Source: an uncultured Collinsella sp. (GTDB taxonomy: Bacteria > Actinomycetota > Coriobacteriia > Coriobacteriales > Coriobacteriaceae). Taken from it: 5,726 bases of DNA. The stretch covers positions 1 to 5,726 of the forward strand of contig CAUBWQ010000075.1 of assembly GCA_958439775.1 (NCBI GenBank). The letters are read 5' to 3'. Shown here piece after piece: positions 1 through 5,545 of the stretch (positions are counted from its first letter, which is position 1; each line of letters begins with the position of its first letter). Position numbers and translations under genes: made by a program. The notes beneath the pieces are model-generated. The model ran no database searches and was not told the DNA's origin. It saw only the letters and a program-made list of their open reading frames with translations.

Positions 1-274
1 TTGCAAACTCGCCAAACGACTCAACCTCTTCGAGTGCGCCCAACATGTCGGTTTCGCCCTTGAGCCAAATAACGCGCACGCCCTTGCCGTGTATAGGCTG
101 CACAAACATCTGGTCGGCCAGCATGCTCAAGGCGCGTCGAACGGTATTGCGCGTGCAGCCAAACTCCGCGGTCAGCTCGGCTTCGGTTGGCAGCATCTCC
201 TGAAACGCATAAGTCCCGTTAATGATGCGCGAACGGATCTCGCGGTAGATTCCTTCGTAAATCGCTTTTGGCAT
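1..274 (-). CDS. GntR-family (HutC-like) transcriptional repressor, N-terminal part, runs off left edge
   Basis: Read from ATG at 274 down to the window edge, the frame stays open for 91 codons and starts MPKAIYEGIYREIRSRI. It has the winged helix-turn-helix layout of GntR regulators: an amphipathic first helix, LPTEAELTAEFGCTRNTVRRAL (residues 29-49) as the helix-turn-helix core, and a wing ending HGKGVRVI (62-69). A good ribosome site, GAGGTG, lies 5 bases before the ATG. The ligand-binding domain should begin near residue 80 and is almost wholly outside the window, so the subfamily cannot be proven. Divergence from a PTS permease, plus GTTTAAAC sites between them, suggests a TreR/MalR-like sugar-responsive repressor of the HutC/UTRA group. 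The gene is partial because the window ends, not because it is broken. The GntR call is secure; sugar specificity is inference. Confidence 0.9.
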   Translation of the reverse strand, partial: MPKAIYEGIYREIRSRIINGTYAFQEMLPTEAELTAEFGCTRNTVRRALSMLADQMFVQPIHGKGVRVIWLKGETDMLGALEEVESFGEFA

Positions 275-328
275 GACTTCACCTCTAATGAATATGTATG
301 GCTAGGCACGATAGCATTTCTTGAAGTT

Positions 329-336
329 GTTTAAAC
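329..336. promoter_or_regulatory. Candidate GntR/HutC operator 1 (GTTTAAAC)
   Basis: This perfect 8-bp palindrome lies within TTGTTTAAACC, 55 bp before the repressor start codon. It fits the GT-N-TA-N-AC pattern published for HutC-type GntR regulators, and a GntR gene is next door. The same 10-mer TTGTTTAAAC recurs at 449-458. On the repressor strand it sits shortly upstream of a weak -10-like TGCTAT (311-316), so it would suit autorepression. Binding is inferred. Confidence 0.6.
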
Positions 337-398
337 CGATTATCGGCAAAGCGACAGGATTTAACCGTTGACGGTTTCTGTCGCGCCCAAACCGGTTT
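336..398. promoter_or_regulatory. Cluster of three short palindromes in the divergent promoter region
   Basis: Between the two GTTTAAAC sites lie three further dyads: CCGAT-T-ATCGG (336-346), AACCGT-TG-ACGGTT (363-376) and the perfect AAACCGGTTT (389-398). The last two share the AACCG/CGGTT half-site. They may bind a second regulator, or be weaker sites for the same one. No protein is assigned to them. Confidence 0.4.
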
Positions 399-435
399 CG
401 CTCAAAACTGCCGGTACGACAATCGTCTGGTCCTC

Positions 436-441
436 TACAAT
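436..441 (+). promoter_or_regulatory. Probable -10 box of the PTS permease gene (TACAAT)
   Basis: TACAAT matches five of six consensus bases and lies 60 bp before the permease start. No good -35 is seen at 16-18 bp spacing (GGTACG at 17 bp), so basal activity may be weak. Transcription would start near 448, placing the GTTTAAAC at 451-458 directly on the initially transcribed region, where a bound repressor would block it. Confidence 0.5.
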
Positions 442-450
442 GAATCCATT

Positions 451-458
451 GTTTAAAC
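451..458. promoter_or_regulatory. Candidate GntR/HutC operator 2 (GTTTAAAC)
   Basis: Second exact copy of the palindrome in the same TTGTTTAAAC context as the copy at 327-336, 122 bp apart. It lies just after the TACAAT -10 box and 43 bp before the permease start, a classic position for repression. Two copies so spaced could also allow looping or separate control of the two divergent promoters. Confidence 0.6.
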
Positions 459-501
459 GTTTCACCACGCGCAACGCGCCTCGATATTCGGGAGGCAGAA
501 C

Positions 502-2952
502 ATGCTGCAAAAAATCCAACGCTTTGGCGGGGCAATGTTCGCGCCCGCCATGTTGTTTTCCATATCGGGCCTTATGGTCGGCGTCTCCGCCCTCGCAACG
601 TCTGCGGATATCGTCGGCGACCTCGCCGTATACGGAACCCCTTGGTACGTTTTTTGGACTATCATCCAGCGTGGCTCGTGGACGGTCTTTAAACGACTTC
701 CGCTCCTTTTTGCCGTAGCGCTGCCCATCGGCCTTGCCCAAAAGCAACCGGCACGTTGTTGCCTCGAGGCGCTCGTGGCCTATTTTGCCTATTGCTTCTT
801 TTTGAGCGAGATCATCAAGCTGAGCGGAGACAACCTTGGACTTAAGTACCCGTCATCTTTGACCTCCGCTAGCGGCATCACCATCATCGACGGCATCAAA
901 ACCCTCGACACCGGCATTATTGGCCCGCTGGCGGTGTCGGCAACCGTCGTCGCCATCCATGACCGCTTCTACGATGCCAAGGTTCCCGATTGGCTCGGCA
1001 CCTTCTCGGGCTCCTCGCTGGTCTACCTCATCAGCTTTTTTGCCGTGTTTGCCCTTGCCGCTATCTCGGCCGCCATCGTGCCCTCCGTATACGCTGTGAC
1101 CGAAACACTGCGCCACGCACTTGCGGGCGTCGGCCCCTTTGGCGTGGGCATCTTTGTGCTTTTGGAGCGAGCGCTCGAGCCCATGGGGCTGCACCACCTG
1201 CTCTACATGCCGATCTACTACGACAACCTGGTCATTAACGACGGCATCTACGCCACGTGGAGCAGCTTGCTCCCCATCCTCTCCCATAGCACGCGCCCCC
1301 TTAATGAACTTGCGCCGTGGGCCGGCTTTACCGCCACCGGCTGGGTCAAGCTCTTTGGCCTTCCCGCCATCGCAGCCGCGTTCTACTCCACCGCAAAACC
1401 AGAGCGCCGCGCCGGCCTCAGGGCCATCCTTGTTCCCGCCATCATCGCCTCGGTGGTTTGCGGCGTTACCGAGCCACTCGAGTTTCTCTTTATGTTCCCC
1501 CACCCCGGGCTCTTTTTTCTCTACGCTGTCTTATCGTCTTGCCTTGCCACAACCATGAATCTCTTTGGCATCGTCGGCATCTTCTCGGGCGGCCTCATGG
1601 AGATGGCAGCCTTCAACTTTATTCCGCTCATGCGGACGCATGCCGGCTCCTACCTTTTGGCGCTCGGTATCGGCCTTGCCTTTAGCCTCATCTTTTTTGT
1701 TAGTTTTCGAGCACTCATCTTGATCTATGACCTTAAGACGCCAGGCCGCGAGGAACATGTCGCCAATCGCGCGGCAATCGATCATTTAACGGGAAGCGGC
1801 TTTGCCAAAGAGCAATCTCCCAATGACGAGGTCAATAGTCAATCCGATCAAGATCACGTCCTCGCTGAGCGGGTAATTCAGCTTTTAGGTGGCGTTGGCA
1901 ATATTGCGGGCGCAACCAACTGCGCCACGCGCCTGCGCGTCGAGGTCGTGGACCCCTCCATCGTCGCGGACAATGCGACCTTTGTCGCAGCAGGCGCCAA
2001 AGGCCTCATCGTCACCGGCAAAACCGCCCAGGTGATCATCGGCATCTCGGTTCCGCGCGTCAAAGAGCACTTTGATCAGATTATGGGACTCGAACCGGGG
2101 TTTGCATTCGCCGCCTCGCCTTCTCATGCCGCCGACGCCACCAAAAAGCATGGCAATGTCTGCTTCTTCGACATCGACGGTACGCTCGCCTGGCAAGATC
2201 CCAAACTTGCCCAAGAGCTCCCCGAGGGCGAGCGAGATCTTTCCCCCTATCCCAACGAGACGGTTGCACAGGCAATTCGCACGTTTGTCGCCAACGGCAA
2301 CAAAGCCTTTATCTGTACGGGGCGCACCCTCAGCTGCATCCATCCCAAGCTGCTCGAGCTGCCGTGGGCAGGCGTCGTGTGCCTCGCGGGCGGTTACGCC
2401 GAACTCGAGGGGCGTATCGTGCGAAATGCAGCCATAAACCCTGGTCTGCTACAGCGCCTCGCCCCCTATCTCGAGCAATCGGGCGAGGTCATTCGCTTTG
2501 AGGGCATCGATCGCGTCGTGCGCATGAGTGCAGATGCCCCCGAGACGTACGGCTACGCACGCACCGTGGGCGACGCCGTCACGCAACTTGAGCACTACAA
2601 CGCCTATAAAATTCTTATGTCCACACCACTTGCCAACCGCATCGCCCAAGATGAAGAGCTTGGACCTCTGCTCTGCCTCAACGAGCTCGAGCTCGAGGTC
2701 ACAGAAATCTCGCCGCGCGAGTGCACCAAACGGGCCGGAATCAAGGCTGTGCTTGACGCCCTGGGACCAGACCACGGCACCGTATATGGCATTGGCGACG
2801 CGAGCAACGACATCGCCCTCATGGAGGCGGTCGATGTTGGCATCGCCATGGGCAACGCGCCGGACTTCCTCAAGGAAAAGGCCGACTACGTAACCGACAG
2901 CTTCGACCACGACGGCGTCGTCACCGCGCTCGAACACTTTGGGCTTATCTAG
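502..2952 (+). CDS. Alpha-glucoside-type PTS permease EIICB fused to a Cof-type HAD-IIB phosphatase
   Basis: 816 aa. PTS permeases import a sugar while phosphorylating it. Residues 1-410 form a hydrophobic EIIC domain with about ten membrane segments; the start MLQKIQRFGGAMFAPAMLF and the signature GVTEPLEF (321-328) resemble the AglA/MalB alpha-glucoside group. After a polar linker, residues 450-530 are an EIIB domain whose phosphorylated cysteine is Cys474 in NCATRLR. An Ala-rich linker (531-550) leads to a complete HAD-IIB phosphatase (551-816): motif I DIDGT with nucleophile Asp557 and Asp559, motif II ICTGR (Thr606), motif III Lys743, and motif IV GDASND (Asp766, Asp770). All catalytic residues are present. 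No EIIA domain is encoded, so EIIA must come from elsewhere. AglA/MalB proteins usually end after EIIB at about 520-540 aa, so the HAD is an addition. GGGAGG lies 6 bp before the ATG. No phospho-alpha-glucosidase gene lies beside it in the window. Sugar specificity is inferred. Confidence 0.9.
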   Translation: MLQKIQRFGGAMFAPAMLFSISGLMVGVSALATSADIVGDLAVYGTPWYVFWTIIQRGSWTVFKRLPLLFAVALPIGLAQKQPARCCLEALVAYFAYCFFLSEIIKLSGDNLGLKYPSSLTSASGITIIDGIKTLDTGIIGPLAVSATVVAIHDRFYDAKVPDWLGTFSGSSLVYLISFFAVFALAAISAAIVPSVYAVTETLRHALAGVGPFGVGIFVLLERALEPMGLHHLLYMPIYYDNLVINDGIYATWSSLLPILSHSTRPLNELAPWAGFTATGWVKLFGLPAIAAAFYSTAKPERRAGLRAILVPAIIASVVCGVTEPLEFLFMFPHPGLFFLYAVLSSCLATTMNLFGIVGIFSGGLMEMAAFNFIPLMRTHAGSYLLALGIGLAFSLIFFVSFRALILIYDLKTPGREEHVANRAAIDHLTGSGFAKEQSPNDEVNSQSDQDHVLAERVIQLLGGVGNIAGATNCATRLRVEVVDPSIVADNATFVAAGAKGLIVTGKTAQVIIGISVPRVKEHFDQIMGLEPGFAFAASPSHAADATKKHGNVCFFDIDGTLAWQDPKLAQELPEGERDLSPYPNETVAQAIRTFVANGNKAFICTGRTLSCIHPKLLELPWAGVVCLAGGYAELEGRIVRNAAINPGLLQRLAPYLEQSGEVIRFEGIDRVVRMSADAPETYGYARTVGDAVTQLEHYNAYKILMSTPLANRIAQDEELGPLLCLNELELEVTEISPRECTKRAGIKAVLDALGPDHGTVYGIGDASNDIALMEAVDVGIAMGNAPDFLKEKADYVTDSFDHDGVVTALEHFGLI

Positions 2953-3039
2953 CCGAGCCCCTTGCCGCGTTTGCAGCCGCAAGACTCAATCTTCTTCAAC
3001 CGCCGCGCTCGACGCCCCAATGTGGCAATATGTTGTCTG

Positions 3040-3045
3040 CATAAT
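3040..3045 (+). promoter_or_regulatory. Probable -10 box of the polyprenyl synthase gene (CATAAT)
   Basis: CATAAT matches five of six -10 bases in the 116-bp gap after the permease gene, with no clear -35 at normal spacing. It predicts a start near 3051, giving a short leader of about 18 nt to the ATG at 3069 or 30 nt to the GTG at 3081. No convincing terminator with a T-run is seen between the permease stop and here. Confidence 0.4.
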
Positions 3046-3068
3046 GCACCGATGCAACCTAAGAAAGA

Positions 3069-4094
3069 ATGCGAGAACCCGTGTCCAGTCCGTTTACCAG
3101 CTTTTTAGCCCAGCACTTTGACCAGATTAACGACTATCTGGCCACGTTTTTTGACGGACAGGCGACCTCTGCCGATATCGAGCGTTACCTGTATACCCCG
3201 CTCTCGGCATTTACGGCCAACGCCGGCAAGCGCCACCGCCCGCTCATCTGCATGCTCGCTGCCACCGCGGTAGGTGGCAGCTTTGAAAGCGCCCGCAGCG
3301 CGGCGGCAGCTATCGAGCACTTTCAGTCGGGAGCGCTTATCCATGACGACATCGCCGACAACGGCCAGTTGCGTCGCGGCAAGCCCTGCATGCACCTTAC
3401 CGAGGGCACGGGGCTTGCCATCAACTGCGGCGACCTGGCACTTACCATGGTCACCAAGACGGTTCTCGACGACCCCACGCTCGAGGCAGACGTGAAACTC
3501 CGTGTGCTCCACGAGCTCACCGAGATGATCGTTCGCACCATCGAGGGCCAGGCACTCGACTTGGGCTGGGTCCGCGATGGGCGCTTTGACATCTCGGTCG
3601 ACGATTATCTGGACATGGCGACGCACAAGACCGCGTACTACAGCGGAGCCACGCCACTTGCCGCCGGAGCCATTATCGGCGGCGGCAGCGAGAAGCAGAT
3701 TGAGGCACTGCGCGCCTTTGGCCTGCACACGGGCCTTGCCTTCCAGATCCAAGATGACCTGCTCAACTTGATCGGCACCAAGGAGGCCGCCAACAAGGAC
3801 TTCCGCACCGATATCACAGAGGGCAAGCGCACCCTCGTCGCCGTGCACGCCCTGTCAGACGAGCGTTATCACGACGAGGTCGAGGCAATCCTTTCCTCGG
3901 GCACCGAGGACCCCGCGCAACTCGCACGTGCTGTGGAGATCTTCCAGGAGACCGGCTCGATCGATTTCGCCCACGTCTACGCGCTGGACCTGACCGCCAA
4001 GGCCAAGGCCGCCATCGAAGGCGTCGAGCTCGACCCGCATGCGCGCGAGCTGTTCGACTCCATGGCAGATTTCTTTGTGGAGCGCCTTAACTAG
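3069..4094 (+). CDS. Trans-type polyprenyl diphosphate synthase (GGPP synthase-like)
   Basis: 341 aa, within the usual 300-350 aa range. Such enzymes extend an allylic diphosphate with isopentenyl diphosphate to make precursors of quinone side chains, carrier lipids or carotenoids. Visible motifs, in order: GKRHRP (53-58, substrate Lys/Arg), the first Asp-rich motif HDDIAD with Asp93, Asp94 and Asp97, then LRRGKP (101-106), EGQALDL (159-165), HKT (186-188), the second Asp motif QDDLLN (228-233) and TEGKRT (250-255). The second motif is DDxxN rather than DDxxD; together with NKDFRTDITEGK it recalls the eukaryotic GGPP synthase pattern. Chain length cannot be settled from sequence; small residues just before the first motif (Gly88, Ala89) would allow a product of C20 or longer. 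The start is uncertain: ATG 3069 has only AAGAAAG upstream, and GTG 3081 is a close alternative. The gap to the preceding gene and the probable own promoter argue against an operon with the permease. Confidence 0.9.
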   Translation: MREPVSSPFTSFLAQHFDQINDYLATFFDGQATSADIERYLYTPLSAFTANAGKRHRPLICMLAATAVGGSFESARSAAAAIEHFQSGALIHDDIADNGQLRRGKPCMHLTEGTGLAINCGDLALTMVTKTVLDDPTLEADVKLRVLHELTEMIVRTIEGQALDLGWVRDGRFDISVDDYLDMATHKTAYYSGATPLAAGAIIGGGSEKQIEALRAFGLHTGLAFQIQDDLLNLIGTKEAANKDFRTDITEGKRTLVAVHALSDERYHDEVEAILSSGTEDPAQLARAVEIFQETGSIDFAHVYALDLTAKAKAAIEGVELDPHARELFDSMADFFVERLN

Positions 4095-4135
4095 CGGGGT
4101 TATAAAACCTGTCAGCAGCGTATTTGGGTACAACT

Positions 4136-4144
4136 TGCTACACT
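4136..4144 (+). promoter_or_regulatory. Probable extended -10 promoter before the PG-binding gene (TGCTACACT)
   Basis: TG-C-TACACT fits an extended -10 element; no good -35 is visible, which that class tolerates. Transcription would begin near 4151 with an 80-nt leader containing a small TGCAT/ATGCA hairpin (4151-4164). An alternative is TTGTCT (4175-4180) with AATAGT (4197-4202) at 16-bp spacing. Which is used cannot be told from sequence. Confidence 0.4.
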
Positions 4145-4231
4145 GTTGAGTGCATGTTTATGCATCCCTTTGCGTTGTCTATCCGACACACGCTCAAATA
4201 GTACGAATGGTACGCCGAAAGGGGTTCGTTC

Positions 4232-5137
4232 ATGGAACCTATTACAACGGGCATGCAAGGAGCAGCCGTCGAGGACGTCCAGTCCCGCCTTCTGCAGCTC
4301 GGCTATACAATCGATGACACCGAGGTTGCCGACAAGCGCTTTGGCACCACCACCGAACAGGCTGTTGGCACCTTTAGGCTCGATAGTGGCCTTGCCGCTG
4401 GCTGTGCCGTCGATATCCCCTGTTGGAGTGCCCTGGTAGACGCCTCGTATAAACTGGGCGACCGCACGCTTTATCTGCGCATGCCCAATTTCCATGGCGC
4501 CGACGTTCAGGCCCTGCAGCGCGCGCTCAACGTTTTGGGCTTTGCCTGCGGTGAGGACGATGGCTATTTTGGCCCGCACACCGAGGCCGCCCTGCAGCAG
4601 TTCCAGGAAAATGTCGGCCTGTTTGCCGACGGCATGGCCTTCCAGGACACCTACGCCTACATCAACCGCCTGCACCATGTGTGGGAGGGCAAGCCCTCGG
4701 TCACCGAAGCCGAGTCCCGTATCGGTTTTGCTCGCGCCGCCAACGTGCTCGAGCGCTTCCAGATTGCCGTTATCGGCGAGGACCCCATCGCACGCAGCGT
4801 TGCGTCGCGCATGTGGAATATCGCCACGGCAACGACCGACAACAGCGGCATGATGCTCTGCGACTCCGAGGTCCCAACCGACGTTGACCTGGTGCTCGAG
4901 ATCGCAAGCGATGAGCTGCCCGCAGATGCAGCGCCGCGCGCCACGATCGCCCTCGCCGAGTGCCACAACCTGGCCCAGCGCATCCGCACCGCCAATGTCG
5001 CCGCGCAGCAGAAGCCGGCTCGCATTCGCATTGAGCTCACGGGCATGACGCGCTACAACGGCACCTTCACGGCCAGCGACGCGCAGACACTCGCCGTACG
5101 CCTGCTCGATGGCGTTTGCGATGCCCTCGCAGATTAG
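4232..5137 (+). CDS. Protein with two peptidoglycan-binding repeats and an unrecognised C-terminal domain, no signal peptide
   Basis: 301 aa. Two PG_binding_1-like repeats are visible. The first, residues 7-70, runs GMQGAAVEDVQSRLLQLGY, FGTTTEQAVGTF, then CWSAL. The second, 83-146, contains ADVQALQRALNVLGF, DGYFGPHTEAALQQFQ and a final INRL helix. Each is the three-helix fold that binds peptidoglycan in wall hydrolases. The C-terminal half (about 160-301) is an acidic alpha/beta-looking region starting ERFQIAVIGED; I see no metal-binding His/Glu set of an amidase and no other hydrolase motif. The N-terminus MEPITTGMQG is not a secretion signal and no membrane segment is seen, so the protein is predicted cytoplasmic. 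Two such repeats before a C-terminal domain, without a signal peptide, recall mycobacterial CwlM, a cytoplasmic regulator of cell-wall synthesis, but that link is only by architecture. Ribosome site GAAAGGGG ends 7 bp before the ATG. The tRNA-Gln promoter overlaps the 3' end. Confidence 0.85.
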   Translation: MEPITTGMQGAAVEDVQSRLLQLGYTIDDTEVADKRFGTTTEQAVGTFRLDSGLAAGCAVDIPCWSALVDASYKLGDRTLYLRMPNFHGADVQALQRALNVLGFACGEDDGYFGPHTEAALQQFQENVGLFADGMAFQDTYAYINRLHHVWEGKPSVTEAESRIGFARAANVLERFQIAVIGEDPIARSVASRMWNIATATTDNSGMMLCDSEVPTDVDLVLEIASDELPADAAPRATIALAECHNLAQRIRTANVAAQQKPARIRIELTGMTRYNGTFTASDAQTLAVRLLDGVCDALAD

Positions 5138-5144
5138 GTAAACT
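5116..5144 (+). promoter_or_regulatory. Probable promoter of tRNA-Gln
   Basis: TTGCGA (5116-5121) and TAAACT (5139-5144) are separated by 17 bp, each matching four of six consensus bases. The -35 lies inside the end of the preceding gene and the -10 just after its stop. Transcription from about 5151 would give a 25-nt leader with a GTTGC/GCAAC hairpin (5151-5166) before the tRNA, to be removed in processing. Confidence 0.5.
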
Positions 5145-5175
5145 AAACGAGTTGCTTTTGGGCAACGCCACACAT

Positions 5176-5250
5176 TGGGACGTAGTTCAACGGTAGAACT
5201 CCGGTTTTTGGTGCCGGCTGTTGGGGGTTCGAATCCCTCCGTCCCAGCCA
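5176..5250 (+). tRNA. tRNA-Gln (anticodon TTG), CCA encoded
   Basis: A full cloverleaf can be drawn. The acceptor stem TGGGACG (5176-5182) pairs perfectly with CGTCCCA (5240-5246). The D stem is GTTC/GAAC (5185-5188, 5196-5199) with loop AACGGTA. The anticodon stem CCGGT/GCCGG (5201-5205, 5213-5217) encloses loop TTTTGGT with anticodon TTG at 5208-5210, which reads CAA. A 5-nt variable loop follows, then T stem GGGGG/CCCTC around TTCGAAT (5228-5234). G5247 is the discriminator and CCA is encoded at 5248-5250. The U1-A72 first pair suits glutamine tRNAs. The last 20 bases recur at 5422-5441. Confidence 0.97.
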
Positions 5251-5421
5251 AAGAAACCAGCCTCTCGAACGCATAGCCGATCGGGAGGTTTTTCTTGTGG
5301 GCAAGCGGAGGGATTCGAACCCGCAAGGGTGCGGAGCTGAGGAAACGCGAAGCGTTTTCCAGCGCAGCACGCAAGAAGCGAAGCGACGCAGCGGAACGCG
5401 GCCGCCGACCAGGCGGACGCG
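5231..5421 (+). repeat. Tandem repeat unit 1: tRNA-Gln 3' end, terminator hairpin and structured tail
   Basis: The unit begins with the last 20 bases of the tRNA (5231-5250). A 40-nt hairpin segment follows (5251-5290), then a segment (5291-5352) that is repeated downstream. Both the tRNA end and the start of the later segment recur exactly 191 bp on, at 5422 and 5482. The remainder, to 5421, is rich in GCG/AGCG runs and is missing from the second unit. It holds no credible gene. Confidence 0.75.
5261..5296 (+). terminator. Intrinsic terminator after tRNA-Gln
   Basis: CCTCTCGA (5261-5268) pairs with TCGGGAGG (5281-5288) over 8 bp with one T-G wobble and a 12-nt loop, followed at once by TTTTTCTT. 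It starts 10 bp after the encoded CCA, the expected place to end the tRNA transcript. Confidence 0.85.
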
Positions 5422-5432
5422 GAATCCCTCCG
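5306..5432. repeat. Inverted-repeat-bounded, multi-hairpin structured element
   Basis: The outer arms CGGAGGGATTC (5306-5316) and GAATCCCTCCG (5422-5432) are perfectly complementary over 11 bp. Inside lie ACCC-GCAA-GGGT with a GNRA loop (5319-5330), GGAAACGC-GAA-GCGTTTTCC with one bulge (5341-5360), and CCGCC-GACCA-GGCGG (5402-5416). As RNA or cruciform DNA this could form a closed multi-branch fold. It may be a structured intergenic repeat or a miniature-element remnant; no encoded protein is supported. Confidence 0.5.
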
Positions 5433-5545
5433 TCCCAGCCATTAAAATTGAGCGCCCTGAGCCCATAACGGCCCAGGGCGCTTTCTTGTGGGCAAGCGAA
5501 GGGATTCGAGAACCCGCAAGGGTGCGGAGCTGAGGAAACGCGAAG
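5422..5545 (+). repeat. Tandem repeat unit 2: copied tRNA 3' end, different terminator, truncated tail
   Basis: Bases 5422-5441 are identical to the tRNA 3' end including CCA, but no other part of a tRNA is present. The next 40 nt (5442-5481) do not resemble those of unit 1 though they also form a hairpin. From 5482 to 5545 the sequence matches 5291-5352, with one substitution (G5308 to A5499) and a 2-nt insertion near 5509-5510. Similarity stops after GAAG at 5545. The copy is partial, as expected of an old duplication or insertion remnant. Confidence 0.75.
5451..5487 (+). terminator. Strong intrinsic terminator after the copied tRNA end
   Basis: AGCGCCCTG (5451-5459) pairs with CAGGGCGCT (5474-5482). 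The stem continues past one A-C mismatch with GCC/GGC (5461-5463, 5470-5472) around loop CATAAC, and TTTCTT follows. It is more GC-rich than the terminator after the real tRNA, although the tRNA end before it is only a fragment. Confidence 0.8.

Noticed and set aside
368..396. TTGACG (368-373) as a -35 box for the permease gene
   Set aside because: No -10-like sequence occurs 16-18 bp downstream; the region there is CG-rich and palindromic.
853..1503. 216-aa minus-strand frame inside the permease gene
   Set aside because: Composition is charged and low in complexity, as expected for the antisense of hydrophobic EIIC codons. There is no ribosome site and no recognisable domain.
2941..2983. 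Possible terminator after the permease gene (GGGCT/AGCCC and CTTGC/GCAAG stems)
   Set aside because: Stems are only 5 bp with long loops and no T-run follows, so it does not meet the pattern of an intrinsic terminator.
3105..3848. 247-aa minus-strand frame inside the polyprenyl synthase gene
   Set aside because: Shadow of a gene with all catalytic motifs; GC-rich codon bias keeps the opposite frame open.
4095..4110. GGTT/AACC inverted repeat after the polyprenyl synthase stop
   Set aside because: A 4-bp AT-rich stem with no T-run is too weak to call a terminator.
5231..5441. Intact integrated mobile element bounded by tRNA 3'-end direct repeats
   Set aside because: Only about 170 bp lies between the two copies and there is no integrase or other gene, so at most it is a remnant or a repeat cassette.
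5143..5466. 107-aa minus-strand frame containing GRRDSNPQQPAPKTG
   Set aside because: Antisense translation of tRNA-Gln and of the repeat after it; such tRNA-derived peptides are a common annotation artefact.
5297..5533. 78-aa plus-strand frame MGKRRDSNPQGCG across the repeats
   Set aside because: It lies entirely in structured repeats and reads an inverted tRNA arm. The second repeat copy has a frame-changing 2-nt insertion, so the frame is not conserved.
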